DNA of 23,367 nt from an uncultured Collinsella sp. (GCA_934617135.1 CAKTUC010000015.1:1-23367), one strand, 5' to 3'; positions 5,646-14,537 are shown, counted from the first letter of the stretch. Translations and numbers: made by a program. The notes: generated from the letters alone by a model not told the origin.

Positions 5646-5693
5646 CTATGGTGGGCCGTCAGGGGTTCGAACCCTGGACCTTGGGATTAAAAG
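5646..5693 (-). repeat. attR core within the intact tRNA-Lys
   Basis: Identical over 48 bp to 1623-1670. The element supplies the 3' part of the tRNA here, so the tRNA stays functional after integration. Confidence 0.92.
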
Positions 5694-5724
5694 TCCCCTG
5701 CTCTGCCAGCTGAGCTAACGGCCC
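5649..5724 (-). tRNA. tRNA-Lys (UUU)
   Basis: A full cloverleaf on the minus strand. Acceptor GGGCCGT pairs with ACGGCCC, the D-arm is GCTC/GAGC, the anticodon loop CTTTTAA gives UUU, the T-arm is CAGGG-TTCGAAC-CCCTG, the discriminator is A, and CCA is encoded. It is the integration target of the element to its left; the 3' half from 5693 leftward is element-derived. A promoter lies 10-38 bp upstream, in the end of the aminopeptidase gene. Confidence 0.97.
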
Positions 5725-5733
5725 GCGGGTGGC

Positions 5734-5762
5734 ATTGTACCACGGTCTGGGACTATTCCCAA
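5734..5762 (-). promoter_or_regulatory. Promoter for tRNA-Lys
   Basis: On the minus strand TTGGGA (5757-5762), a 17-bp spacer and TACAAT (5734-5739) place the start about 3-6 bp before the tRNA. It overlaps the stop codon of the aminopeptidase gene. Confidence 0.6.
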
Positions 5763-7033
5763 CTCCATTGGCCGTTCTGGAAAATCACAACTTCACGTCC
5801 ATCAGGCGTAATGCCCGTAATATCGATGTCGTCCGTGCCGATCATAAAATCGACGTGCGTGCTCGAGACGTTAACGCCATGCTCCAGGAGCTCCTCCTTG
5901 GACATGTCATACCCACCCTCGATGCATTCGGGGAAACCGACACCTAGCGCGAGATGGCAGCTAGCGTTCTCATCATAGAGCGTGTCATAGAACAGAACGC
6001 CACTTTCACGGATCGGCGTGTTCTTGGAGATAAGCGCCACCTCGCCCAGACGAGCGGCACCTTCGTCGGTGTCAATGATGCTCGCAAGCGTCGCCTTGCC
6101 CACGCGGGCATCGTAGTCCACTACGTGGCCGGCCTCGAACTTAATCCAAAAATCGTCAACCTTGTTACCGTGGTGAATGAGCGGCATGGCCGAGTACACG
6201 ATACCGTCGGCGCGCATGCGATCGGGCGAAGTGAAGACTTCCTCGGTGGGAATGTTGGGGAAGAAGGGGTGTCCATCGGGCGTCTTGCCCTTGCCGCCGG
6301 CCCACTCGTGGCCCTTCGTCATGCCAATCGTCAGATCGGTTCCATTTGCCGCGGTGTAATGCAGGCAGTCAAAACGATTGTCGTTCAAGAAGCGCAAATT
6401 CTTTTCGAACGCCGCGTCATGAAGCTCCCAGTCACTCTCCGGGTCCTGGCCATCGGCACGAGCGGTGTGCAGAATCGCATTCCATAGTTTATAGATCGCA
6501 ACCTCATCCGCATCGCCCGGGAACACCTCGCGCGCCCAGGCAACAACCGGCGCACCGGCAATGCACCACGGGTTGATGTTGTAATCCAGTCCACGGCGGA
6601 AGACCTTGCACTGCGTATTCCTTGCCTTGGAAGCCGCGGCGGGCTTGGCGGGATCGATGCCCTTAAGGGCGGCAGGGTCCGCACCCTCGATAAAGATAAA
6701 GCAGGCGCCATCTTGGGCCAAGGAATCCAGCTGTATGCGCTTCCACTCGGGCGTCTGCTCAAAATAGCTTTTATCGACATGCTCGTACGTAAGCCTTGTC
6801 ACGGCATCGTCAGCCCAAATAACCGTCACGTGACCGGCACCGGCGGCATAAGCCTCCGCGACCACCACGCGCGCAAACGGCGCGCACTCGACCGGAGACT
6901 GAACGACAACCTCCTGGCCGGGCTTGACGTTTACGCCCTTGCGAACAATCAGGCGCGCGTAGTTTTTAATCTTGGGCTCCAGGGCCTTCATGCCCTCCAG
7001 AGCCTCTTCGACCGTCAGGGCAGCTCGAATCAT
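5753..7033 (-). CDS. M29 family aminopeptidase (AmpS/PepS/aminopeptidase T type)
   Basis: 426 aa, cytosolic metallo-aminopeptidase that removes N-terminal residues from peptides. The start was placed at ATG 7031-7033 because TGGAGTGG lies just upstream; an in-frame ATG at 7045 has no ribosome site. The N-terminal half carries YARLIVRKGVNVKPGQEVVV, typical of M29. The metal-binding half shows PTEEVF (Glu), LGEVAL (Glu), ENASCHLALG (His) and STHVDFMIG (His and Asp), in the order seen in AmpS and aminopeptidase T. Length is normal for the family. It follows a terminator at 7061-7093 and lies directly upstream of tRNA-Lys. Confidence 0.95.
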   Translation of the reverse strand: MIRAALTVEEALEGMKALEPKIKNYARLIVRKGVNVKPGQEVVVQSPVECAPFARVVVAEAYAAGAGHVTVIWADDAVTRLTYEHVDKSYFEQTPEWKRIQLDSLAQDGACFIFIEGADPAALKGIDPAKPAAASKARNTQCKVFRRGLDYNINPWCIAGAPVVAWAREVFPGDADEVAIYKLWNAILHTARADGQDPESDWELHDAAFEKNLRFLNDNRFDCLHYTAANGTDLTIGMTKGHEWAGGKGKTPDGHPFFPNIPTEEVFTSPDRMRADGIVYSAMPLIHHGNKVDDFWIKFEAGHVVDYDARVGKATLASIIDTDEGAARLGEVALISKNTPIRESGVLFYDTLYDENASCHLALGVGFPECIEGGYDMSKEELLEHGVNVSSTHVDFMIGTDDIDITGITPDGREVVIFQNGQWSWE

Positions 7034-7060
7034 GTGCCACTCCATCTATCTATAGAACAG

Positions 7061-7093
7061 TAAAAAGGCGCGCCGCAAAAACGACGCGCCTTA
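7061..7093 (-). terminator. Terminator after the purC operon
   Basis: On the minus strand AAGGCGCG pairs with CGCGCCTT, extended by inner CG pairs, around a short T-rich loop and followed by TTTTTA. It lies 30 bp beyond the stop of the membrane-protein gene at 7123. Confidence 0.8.
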
Positions 7094-7122
7094 TATCTTA
7101 GCGATTAGTATGGATGCAAACG

Positions 7123-7698
7123 CTACTTCTTCTTGGAGTCCTTCTTGTCCTCCTCGGCAGCTGCGCGCTCGATAAGAGCGTTGAGCTTGTTCTCGGACAT
7201 GCCCTCGGCCTGCGTGCGATACATATTACGCAGGGGGCGAATACGGGCAAAGTCGTAGATAAAGTCACCCAGAATGATGGCGTAGGACAAAACGATGCCG
7301 ACCATCTGGACGGGACTGGACACCGTGCCGCCGGGAGCGAAGTAGAGCGAAGCCCAAATTGCCACGACGAGCACCATGCCGATGGCGAGCACGGCCCACC
7401 AGATACGACGACGCTTGGTGTAGTCCTCATCCTGCTTGAGGAGGATATTCGACACCGTGTAGATGCGGTCCTCGCGAGCACGCTGCTTGGCCTTGCGGGC
7501 GCGCTTCTCCTCCTTGGAGAGACCATCCAGGTTTTCACCCTTCTCGAGCTCTTTGCGGCGAGCTTTAGACGAAGCCGGCACGACGCGGACAGAGCTCGCT
7601 GCCTGACGGGCAGGCTTAGCGGATGCGGCAGACTTGCGCGCAACCCCGGTAACCTCGTGGGACTGCGTGCGCTTGTTCGTGGCGCTACGGGTACTCAC
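7123..7698 (-). CDS. Conserved-looking two-helix membrane protein, unknown function
   Basis: 191 aa from a GTG that directly follows the purC TAA (TAAGTG), with AAGGAG inside the end of purC, so translation is coupled to purC. Residues 1-80 are Lys/Arg/Ala-rich and probably cytoplasmic, with a possible coiled coil around 60-77 (SKEEKRARKAKQRARED). Membrane segments are at about 99-120 and 130-149, joined by a short loop. The C-terminal tail (about 165-191) is helical and charged, ending DKKDSKKK. No family is recognised. Coupling to a purine gene may be only historical. Confidence 0.75.
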   Translation of the reverse strand: MSTRSATNKRTQSHEVTGVARKSAASAKPARQAASSVRVVPASSKARRKELEKGENLDGLSKEEKRARKAKQRAREDRIYTVSNILLKQDEDYTKRRRIWWAVLAIGMVLVVAIWASLYFAPGGTVSSPVQMVGIVLSYAIILGDFIYDFARIRPLRNMYRTQAEGMSENKLNALIERAAAEEDKKDSKKK

Positions 7699-8586
7699 TT
7701 ATGCGTTCTCCTTCATGCTTGTGAACTGGGAGCCCGTGATGATCTGGAAGGCCTCGCGATAGCGCTCGGACGTGCCATCGATGACCTCGGCGGGCAGGTG
7801 CGGGGTCTCCCCCGTCATATCCCAGTTGGCCTTGAGCCAATTGCGGACGAATTGCTTGTCGTAGCTGGGCTGAATCTTGCCCTCCTCGTAGCTGGCGGCA
7901 GGCCAGAAACGGCTAGAGTCGGGCGTGAGGCACTCGTCGATCAGCGTAACCTTGCCATCGATGACACCGAACTCGAACTTGGTGTCGGCAATGATGATGC
8001 CACGGGTCGCTGCATACTCGGCGGCAGCCTTGTAGATCTTGAGGGAAAGGTCGCGAATCTGCGCGGCGATGTCCTCACCCACGATCTCGCAGCAACGCTC
8101 GAACGAAATGTTCTCGTCGTGGTCGCCGATCTCGGCCTTCGTAGACGGCGTGAACAGCGGCTCGGGAAGCTTGGAGGCCTCGGTCAGACCCTCGGGCAGC
8201 TGAATGCCGCAGACGGTACCGTTCTCGTCATAGGTCTTCTTGCCCGAACCAGTCAGATAGCCGCGGACGATGCACTCGATAGGAATCGTCTGAGCCTTCT
8301 TGACCAGCATGGCGCGGCCTGCGAGGTAGTCACGATACTCGGCAAACTCCTCGGGGAAATCCGCCGGGTCGATGGAGACGAGGTGGTTGGGAACGATGTC
8401 GGCAAACTTATCGAACCAGAATGCCGAGATGCGGTTGAGCACCTCTCCCTTAAACGGAATCTCGTCGGGAAGAATGAAGTCGAACGCAGAAATGCGGTCG
8501 GTGGCGACCATCAGCAGGTTTTCACCGGCATCATAGATATCACGAACCTTGCCACGGGAATCCGGACGACGCTCCATCGTTGTCAC
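7699..8586 (-). CDS. purC: Phosphoribosylaminoimidazole-succinocarboxamide synthase
   Basis: About 295 aa. It joins CAIR and aspartate with ATP to make SAICAR in purine synthesis. The N-terminus RGKVRDIYDAGENLLMVATD is the typical ATP-binding opening. The signature IPIECIVRGYLTGSG follows at about 105-120, and LIDECLTPDSSRFW later. AAGGAG at 8595-8600 favours GTG 8584-8586 as start; a GTG at 8593-8595 overlaps that ribosome site, and an ATG at 8575-8577 is too distant. The 100-bp leader holds a TGCGGG/CCCGCA hairpin (about 8617-8634 on the plus strand). It lies downstream of the sensor kinase on the same strand. Confidence 0.97.
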   Translation of the reverse strand: MTTMERRPDSRGKVRDIYDAGENLLMVATDRISAFDFILPDEIPFKGEVLNRISAFWFDKFADIVPNHLVSIDPADFPEEFAEYRDYLAGRAMLVKKAQTIPIECIVRGYLTGSGKKTYDENGTVCGIQLPEGLTEASKLPEPLFTPSTKAEIGDHDENISFERCCEIVGEDIAAQIRDLSLKIYKAAAEYAATRGIIIADTKFEFGVIDGKVTLIDECLTPDSSRFWPAASYEEGKIQPSYDKQFVRNWLKANWDMTGETPHLPAEVIDGTSERYREAFQIITGSQFTSMKENA

Positions 8587-8695
8587 GTGAGTCACTCCTT
8601 ACCAAAATACGACAGTAATGCGGGTTCTTTCCCGCACGTTTTCGCAAACTCGGAGCGGCAGGGACGAAACCCCTCCTTCACCGAATAGCGAAAAG

Positions 8696-10261
8696 CTAGT
8701 GCTCCATTGTAGTAGATGCTGCGTCCGCCGTGTGCTCGCGAGGCAGATGAATCGTAAAAGTCGTACCCTTTCCAAGCTCCGACTCCACGGATATATAGCC
8801 GTGATGACGCTCGACAATCTGTTTAGTTACGGCGAGGCCAACGCCCAAGCCGCCAGCTTCGCGGGCGCGGCTGGCGTCGGCACGCCAAAAACGACCGAAG
8901 ATGCGCGACAAATCATCCTTGGCGATACCGATGCCCGTATCCGAAACCGCGATATCGACGTGCTTGCGGTCACTGAGCACCGACACCACGACCCAACCCC
9001 CCTCGGGGGTATAGCGCATGGCGTTACTCAAAAGGTTGATGACGCATTGCGTGATCATGTCGGGATCTGCCTCGACAACGTCGTCGTGGCCCTGCGTCTC
9101 ATCCGCAAAGCGCAAGCGCAGGTCACGGTCGGCAAACAGGCGCTCCTGGCCATTCACAATCGAACGCACAAACGGCACCATATCCACCGGCTCCAGGTTG
9201 AGCGGCGCGGTACTGTTTTCCATGCGCGACAGGTCGAGCATCTGCTGCACCAGACGGGCCAGACGACGCGTCTCGGATGCGACTGTCTCCAGATGCTCGT
9301 CGTCGGTGGGATACACACCGTCTTGCATAGCCTCGACCGTTGCAAGCATTGCCATGAGCGGCGTGCGCAGCTCGTGGGCAACATCAGAGGTCAGGCGCTT
9401 CTCGTGCTTCATATCCTTTTCGAGTGAGGTGGCCATCTCGTCGAAGGTCTCTCCCAGCTGATCGATCTCATCATCGCCGCGCAAGCCTGTACGAGCGGAC
9501 AGGTCTCCATCGCGGATTTGCTTGGCGGTGCTGGTAATACGATGAATCGGCTTGGTGAGCATGCGCGACACGAGTGATCCGATAACGACCGAGATGCAGA
9601 CGGCCACAACCGCAGCAAGGGCCATGGCGTTAAAGGTCTTCTCCCTGAATGCTGAGTCTGCCTTGGTGAGCAGGGCATCGGAGCCAATCGCCCACAATTT
9701 GACCTGACCCACGTGCTCGCCGGAGGACGTCACGATCTCAACGTTGGCAACACTATTGGAATCGGTGGGAGCAGACGAGACCGGGCTGTGCGATGCCTTC
9801 TTTCCGCTCGTACCGTCGGTCGTCGCCTGATTTTCGCGCACATCGGCAGTAGCGCTTGCCGAGGGCCACGAGTCGTCATAGACGACAACGCCCTTTTTGT
9901 TGACGACCTGCATGCCCAGATCGTCGGACACCAAACTCGATGTCGCGACCGTACGTAGCTCGCCCGCAGTCCAATTGCCGTTTTCCTCATACGATGTCGC
10001 AAGCTTTTCGGCAGCGGAATTGGCAATTTCGACAATATTGGAGCGCGTGTAATCCGTAAAAACCGTGCCCCATACAACGGAGACTACGCCCACCAGCACC
10101 AATACCGTCATGAGCGATGTCAGGGCAAAAGCCAGGGCCATGCGCGAGGGATAGCTCATCGTTGGCCGTGAATCGGAACGAGGCGTGTTCCAACTAGCTT
10201 TGGAACCCGCCTCGTTCTCCTGCTTATGCTTTTGCCCGATTTCAAAGCGCGCAGGTGTCAT
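8696..10261 (-). CDS. Membrane sensor histidine kinase
   Basis: 521 aa. A 40-residue cytoplasmic start precedes TM1 (about 41-65), an extracytoplasmic sensor of about 145 residues, TM2 (about 212-234), HAMP (about 235-288) and HisKA with the phospho-acceptor H296 in SDVAHELRTPL. The ATPase domain has the N-box NLLSNAMRYTPEGG (N413), G1 DTGIGI (D441), the F-box IFGRFWRAD and G2 GGLGVGLAV. All motifs are intact. The ATG has AAAGGAA upstream and lies 12 bp after the response-regulator stop, so the two form an operon. The sensor part (about 130-170) is Ser/Thr-rich and low in complexity, so the signal cannot be guessed. It resembles BaeS/PhoR-type kinases. Confidence 0.95.
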   Translation of the reverse strand: MTPARFEIGQKHKQENEAGSKASWNTPRSDSRPTMSYPSRMALAFALTSLMTVLVLVGVVSVVWGTVFTDYTRSNIVEIANSAAEKLATSYEENGNWTAGELRTVATSSLVSDDLGMQVVNKKGVVVYDDSWPSASATADVRENQATTDGTSGKKASHSPVSSAPTDSNSVANVEIVTSSGEHVGQVKLWAIGSDALLTKADSAFREKTFNAMALAAVVAVCISVVIGSLVSRMLTKPIHRITSTAKQIRDGDLSARTGLRGDDEIDQLGETFDEMATSLEKDMKHEKRLTSDVAHELRTPLMAMLATVEAMQDGVYPTDDEHLETVASETRRLARLVQQMLDLSRMENSTAPLNLEPVDMVPFVRSIVNGQERLFADRDLRLRFADETQGHDDVVEADPDMITQCVINLLSNAMRYTPEGGWVVVSVLSDRKHVDIAVSDTGIGIAKDDLSRIFGRFWRADASRAREAGGLGVGLAVTKQIVERHHGYISVESELGKGTTFTIHLPREHTADAASTTMEH

Positions 10262-10273
10262 ATGTGATTTCCT

Positions 10274-10996
10274 TTATTTCTCGTCCGACTTATCGGTCTT
10301 GGTCGGAGCCTCGAAGCGGTAGCCGACACCGTGGACGGTGTAGAGCCACTTGGGCTTCTTGGGGTCGTCGCCCAGCTTGGCGCGAAGGTTCTTCACGTGG
10401 CTGTCGATGGTGCGCTCATAACCCTCAAAGTCGTAGCCGAGCACCTTCTCGACCAGCTCCATGCGGTTGTAGACGCGGCCGGGGTGGCGGGCAAGCGTGG
10501 TGAGCAGCTTGAACTCGGAAGCCGTCAGGTCGACTTCCTTGCCCTCGACCAAAATCTTGTGGCCCGAGATGTCAATGACCAGATCGCCAAAGTCGAGCAC
10601 CTCGACGGCCGGCTCATCGGCCTGGTGGGCACGGCGGAACAAGGCGCGTACGCGCGCGACAAGCTCGCGCGGCGAGAACGGCTTGATCAGATAGTCGTCG
10701 GCACCGAGCTCGAGGCCGATAATACGGTCCTCGATCTCGCCCTTGGCCGTCAGCATAATGATGGGGACATCCGAGGTGTCGCGAATGGTGCGGCAAACGC
10801 GCTCGCCGGGAATCTTAGGGAGCATGAGGTCGAGCACGACCAGGTCGAACTGATGCTTCTCGAACTCCTCGATAGCGGACTGGCCGTCGCCCACGCCCAC
10901 AACCCAATAGCCCTCGCGCTCGAGATAGGCAGCGACAGCGTCACGGATTGCCTTCTCATCCTCGACCAGCAGAATCTTTTTTGCATCTGAAGCCAT
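10274..10996 (-). CDS. OmpR/PhoB-family response regulator
   Basis: 240 aa from ATG 10994-10996, chosen for the AGGGGGG ribosome site 8 bp upstream; the longer frame starts at TTG without one. The receiver domain (1-120) has acidic residues in LLVEDE, phospho-acceptor D56 in VLDLMLP, the switch Thr in MLTAKG and K in IKPFSP. The winged-helix DNA-binding domain (about 135-230) shows LTASEFKLLTTLARHPGRV, RTIDSHVKNLRAKLGDD and VHGVGYRF. It is the partner of the kinase encoded 12 bp downstream. The 153-bp upstream gap has an inverted repeat TATCGCA-TGGG-TGCGATA at about 11072-11089, a possible operator or RNA stem. Confidence 0.97.
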   Translation of the reverse strand: MASDAKKILLVEDEKAIRDAVAAYLEREGYWVVGVGDGQSAIEEFEKHQFDLVVLDLMLPKIPGERVCRTIRDTSDVPIIMLTAKGEIEDRIIGLELGADDYLIKPFSPRELVARVRALFRRAHQADEPAVEVLDFGDLVIDISGHKILVEGKEVDLTASEFKLLTTLARHPGRVYNRMELVEKVLGYDFEGYERTIDSHVKNLRAKLGDDPKKPKWLYTVHGVGYRFEAPTKTDKSDEK

Positions 10997-11149
10997 AACA
11001 CGGCCCCCCTGTCTCAATTAGCTAAGAACAAGCTCATTTTAACGCACCTGAGCCCACCGGGTATCGCATGGGTGCGATAGCTCGGCGGGCGGTACTCATA
11101 GTCACAACGCGCTTATTCCCCTGTCGACGCCTTTTTAACCCCTCGGAGA

Positions 11150-12361
11150 CTAAAGAGAGAACAAGCGAGCGGTAACCGTCTCGGGAATTCCCTGACTGTT
11201 GCGCACCGTTGCGTACGTTAAGAACGAGTTCGATTTACCCGCCGTAGCAGGATAATCGCCATACTCCAGGGCTCGGTCGGGCGACAGAAGCGAGCCGTAG
11301 GTCTTAGCCGAAGTGTCAATCAAAAAATGCGACGCCTGGACTTTAACCAGGTATTTATTTTTCCTTCCCGCAGCGCACGCGAGCGGCTCACGCGAAAGGA
11401 AGAGGTACGGCCCGCCCTCGTTACCGATATAGGTGCCCATATTGCCCAGGCTACCCACACCGTTATACGTCGCCTCAATGGAGAACACGAAGGTGTCGCC
11501 CATATACACGGCCTCGAAAGGCGAAACCGACGAAGGAAGCACCAGCTGAGCTCGCTTCGTGTTGTTGCCGTCAGTCAGGTCGATCGCCGTCATACCGTAA
11601 TAGACGCCCTCATCATTGTGCACGCGGGGCGAGATGGTCAGGATGCCGTCGCTCACACGCGGGGCGGATGCGAAGCGGCCCGTCGACTTCCAAATAGTCT
11701 CAGGCTTGGACTCGCTGGGCGACTGGCGATAGCAGTACGAATCGTTACTCGTCTTGCTGCCGCCGGACGAAGGCATCTTATACCAGATGACCGACGACCC
11801 ATACGCTGTGAAGAGCGGCGGATCGTAGTTTTCGCCACCGCGGTCGAGCTCGACAGCGTTGCCGGTAAGGGAGGAGCCTGCAAGGTTTTGCGCATAGAGT
11901 TTCCAAGACGCATTGGCAAAGTTCATCTCGACCCACGCGAACACGCCATCACCCGCGCGAACGTCGTAAAACGCATAACCGGTTCCCTCAACGGGATCCT
12001 CGATAAGTGTGGTAAGCGAGCCATCGCCCAGGTTGAGCACACCAAGCGTATTGGCATGCAGGGCAGAAGCAGGCGCCATCATCGCGGCAGCGTAGTCACC
12101 ATCGCAGTAGTACAGCAGCGTGCCCAGCGGCAGCGTCCACGAGGCCGTGGGCTCAAGATCGATATCAACAGCTTCGTACTCATCAGTGATCGAGACAATC
12201 TTCGAATCGTCCTTGATAACCTGCGGCTCGCCAGCGGCGTCATCACTCGTGCCCGTTTTTTTCGAGCATCCGGCCAGTACGGCAGCAGCACCGGTAGCAG
12301 CACCACCCAGCACAAAACCTCGACGCGTTATTCCATTCTTAAAGCGATCAGCGATGCCCAT
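11150..12361 (-). CDS. Tat-exported lipoprotein of unknown function
   Basis: 403 aa from ATG 12359-12361, which overlaps the TAA of the upstream gene (TAATG). The signal peptide has the twin-arginine motif TRRGFVLGG at residues 12-20 and a lipobox LAGC with Cys32, so it should be exported folded and lipid-anchored outside the membrane. The rest is strand-rich with recurring aromatic and Asp/Gly turns, suggesting a beta-propeller-like fold, but I see no diagnostic repeat. It is coupled to a TSCPD protein. The longer frame upstream is arginine-rich and is only a shadow. Confidence 0.8.
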   Translation of the reverse strand: MGIADRFKNGITRRGFVLGGAATGAAAVLAGCSKKTGTSDDAAGEPQVIKDDSKIVSITDEYEAVDIDLEPTASWTLPLGTLLYYCDGDYAAAMMAPASALHANTLGVLNLGDGSLTTLIEDPVEGTGYAFYDVRAGDGVFAWVEMNFANASWKLYAQNLAGSSLTGNAVELDRGGENYDPPLFTAYGSSVIWYKMPSSGGSKTSNDSYCYRQSPSESKPETIWKSTGRFASAPRVSDGILTISPRVHNDEGVYYGMTAIDLTDGNNTKRAQLVLPSSVSPFEAVYMGDTFVFSIEATYNGVGSLGNMGTYIGNEGGPYLFLSREPLACAAGRKNKYLVKVQASHFLIDTSAKTYGSLLSPDRALEYGDYPATAGKSNSFLTYATVRNSQGIPETVTARLFSL

Positions 12362-12624
12362 TAGGCGATCTCGGCGCGAGCGGCCTCGATGGCGCGCGTG
12401 AGCTGATCGGCACACGAGGTCTTCTTCATGCCGCAGGTATTACCCGCGAGAACCTCGATCACACGGTCGGCAGGGGCGCCTTCGACCAGCCTGGAGATGG
12501 CCTTGAGGTTGCCGTCGCAGCCGCCGGTAAATTCGACACCCAGCACCTTGCTGCCGTCGTCAGAAAGATTAAGGTGAATATTGCGAGCACACACGCCCTG
12601 CGGCTTGTAGTCAAAACTAATCAT
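12361..12624 (-). CDS. TSCPD domain protein (TIGR03905 type)
   Basis: 87 aa single-domain protein. It carries GVCARNIHLNL near the start, VEFTGGCDGNLKAISRLVEG in the middle and CGMKKTSCADQL near the end, which is the TIGR03905 arrangement. The TSCPD domain is related to the cysteine-bearing C-terminal region of some class II ribonucleotide reductases; the four conserved cysteines suggest metal binding. Its role is unknown. The ATG has AGAGGGGA upstream. Its stop overlaps the lipoprotein start. Upstream, GATAAT at about 12658-12663 (minus strand) may be a -10 element. Confidence 0.88.
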   Translation of the reverse strand: MISFDYKPQGVCARNIHLNLSDDGSKVLGVEFTGGCDGNLKAISRLVEGAPADRVIEVLAGNTCGMKKTSCADQLTRAIEAARAEIA

Positions 12625-12737
12625 TGCGATCCCCTCTCGGAAAGAAATTTCAGACGTCTATTATCCCCGCCTGGGCCGACTTATGTTCGCGGACACCGAT
12701 TCAACATCCTACGATGCGCGGACGAGCGGGAACAAGA

Positions 12738-14537
12738 TTAGCAGTCCGCGCCCTGTGCGTGGACCATGCGCTTCTCCCGATACATATTGTGGTCGGCGAC
12801 ACGATATACATCGGCCATCGTATTTCCAGCCGTCTCGACGGTCGCCACGCCAATCGACGCACTGACCGTTAGGGCTTCATCGCTCACCGTGGCAAGACCG
12901 AGACGAAGGTCTTGTTCAAGCCCGAGCGCAGACTCGCCGTCAGTATGGGGGCAAACCAGCAAAAACTCGTCGCCGCCAACGCGCATCGGCAGGCAATCAT
13001 CACCAGCCACCCGCAGCAGCACGGACGCTGTCCGTCGCAGCAGCTCATCTCCCATCTCGTGACCATGGATGTCATTGGTCCGCTTGAGATAATTGCAGTC
13101 CAGCATGATCACGCTCACCGGCAAGCCCTCGTTCACCAGGCTATCTCCGCGCGATTCAAGGTAGTTACGATTGCGAAGCCCCGTCAGCTTATCTTGGTAT
13201 GACAGCTCCTCGGCATGCTTGACCATCGATATGTTGTGCGTCGCCACGACGACCGATTCCAGCCGGCCTTGCTCGTCGCGATGCTGGGGGACGACCTGCA
13301 GCGAATACCAAGTACCTCGACAATCTCGCACCTCGGCGGCCAAGTATGGCACGCCCTCCATACGTTCACGAAGCGTACTTATATCCACAAGTCCCACAAC
13401 CGCTTCACGGCTTTCGGGGCTCACGATATCTCGGCAGACCGTGTCCATAAAGTCATACGCCTCGCTGTGTTCGGCAAATATCTTCGCTATCGCCGGCGAC
13501 ATGTTGATTCCCTCGATCTCGAGCGTATCGAGATGTAAAAGAAAGGTCGAGTCGTAGATGGCACTTATGGCATTGATAATGCCGAGCTGTTTATCCTTTT
13601 CGGCTAAGTTTCGATGGTCAACGATATTTCGCGCTAGCAGCACCACAACCCAAAACGCAAGACAAACCAACACACCGGCGGCAACAAACGAGACTCTGCC
13701 GGACATGACCTCCGCTTTGGGATACAGCGCAAACAGGCGATAGTCCTTGTATGCCGCACGCACGGCATACCATTTGCTTCCGCGATACTCGATACGCGTC
13801 AGGCCTTCGTCTTTCCACTCGATTCCAGATCCGGCAAGGAGCCGAGCGAGCGACACGTCGACATCGGGATCATTAGAGGAGACGATCTCCGCATCCTCCA
13901 TAACAAGCACCGTGGGGCCCTGGTGGAAGGTATTGTTTGCAAGCACGTCGGCTATGGCATACGAATAGTCATCCGCCGTATCGGGGACGAATGAGCGGTA
14001 TGCCAGGGCAACGCCGTCGCCATACGGGGCAGCACAGACGGCAAAAACGACATCGCGGCGCTCAACGACAGTTGAGTAGGACACTTTGGAACCTTGGTAC
14101 ATCGATGCGACCGACGAGCAAGCCAGTTCTTCTCGCCATAGCATGAGCGGATCGCGGCCATCGATGTCGTAGTGGGCGGTCATATGACCGTCGGAGTCCA
14201 TGACCATCAGCCCCGAAAGGTTCTCGGCATGGACATATTGCTCGATAAGATCGTCGTTAACCTCAACGCGACCAGGGGGCAGGAACGTCGCAAACGATTC
14301 GACCGCAGCATCCAAATCGTGCGTCGCCTCGGTTTTTCTTCCCTGTTCGTAGCGATCATATTTTTCGCAAGCGTTTTCCAAAAACACCATGGCCTCTTGA
14401 CCGAATCCAAGCGTTTTATGGAGGCAGCGATGCGTGCCGACCATAAACAGCAGATTCAGCAAGACAATGCTGGCAACAACGCTGACGACTATGACAACCA
14501 GGTTCTTTTTGTGCAAGAGGCGCTCATCATTTGTCAT
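12738..14537 (-). CDS. Membrane-bound GGDEF diguanylate cyclase
   Basis: 599 aa. TM1 is at about 12-34, an extracytoplasmic region of about 245 residues follows, TM2 is at about 282-304, a PAS-like region at about 315-435 and the GGDEF domain at about 440-595. The active site is intact (RVGGDEFLLV, GGDEF at 521-525), with the metal and substrate helix DCNYLKRTNDIHGHEMGDEL, so it should make c-di-GMP from GTP. The inhibitory I-site RxxD, normally five residues before GGDEF, is absent (GDDC stands there), implying no product feedback of the usual type. AAGGAG lies 7 bp before the ATG. The start overlaps the stop of the binding-protein gene (ATGA), so the pair is translationally coupled. Confidence 0.95.
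   Translation of the reverse strand: MTNDERLLHKKNLVVIVVSVVASIVLLNLLFMVGTHRCLHKTLGFGQEAMVFLENACEKYDRYEQGRKTEATHDLDAAVESFATFLPPGRVEVNDDLIEQYVHAENLSGLMVMDSDGHMTAHYDIDGRDPLMLWREELACSSVASMYQGSKVSYSTVVERRDVVFAVCAAPYGDGVALAYRSFVPDTADDYSYAIADVLANNTFHQGPTVLVMEDAEIVSSNDPDVDVSLARLLAGSGIEWKDEGLTRIEYRGSKWYAVRAAYKDYRLFALYPKAEVMSGRVSFVAAGVLVCLAFWVVVLLARNIVDHRNLAEKDKQLGIINAISAIYDSTFLLHLDTLEIEGINMSPAIAKIFAEHSEAYDFMDTVCRDIVSPESREAVVGLVDISTLRERMEGVPYLAAEVRDCRGTWYSLQVVPQHRDEQGRLESVVVATHNISMVKHAEELSYQDKLTGLRNRNYLESRGDSLVNEGLPVSVIMLDCNYLKRTNDIHGHEMGDELLRRTASVLLRVAGDDCLPMRVGGDEFLLVCPHTDGESALGLEQDLRLGLATVSDEALTVSASIGVATVETAGNTMADVYRVADHNMYREKRMVHAQGADC

Larger units (their letters stand above)
1623..5693. mobile_element. 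Compact integrative element in tRNA-Lys (about 4.0 kb)
   Basis: A 48-bp identical direct repeat (1623-1670 and 5646-5693), covering the 3' part of tRNA-Lys, brackets a tyrosine integrase, an excisionase-like HTH gene and two DNA-binding or replication-like genes. The intact tRNA is restored at the right end, so the left copy is the displaced chromosomal 3' end. One core plus interior is 4,023 bp. There is no relaxase, type IV secretion, capsid, terminase or obvious cargo gene. Six iterons beside an AT-rich tract suggest autonomous replication after excision. It could be a mobilizable element moved in trans, a phage satellite, or a reduced remnant; the sequence does not decide. Confidence 0.88.

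Noticed and set aside
7114..8688. 524-codon plus-strand open frame opposite purC and the membrane protein
   Set aside because: Antisense shadow of well-recognised coding sequence; no ribosome site or domain.
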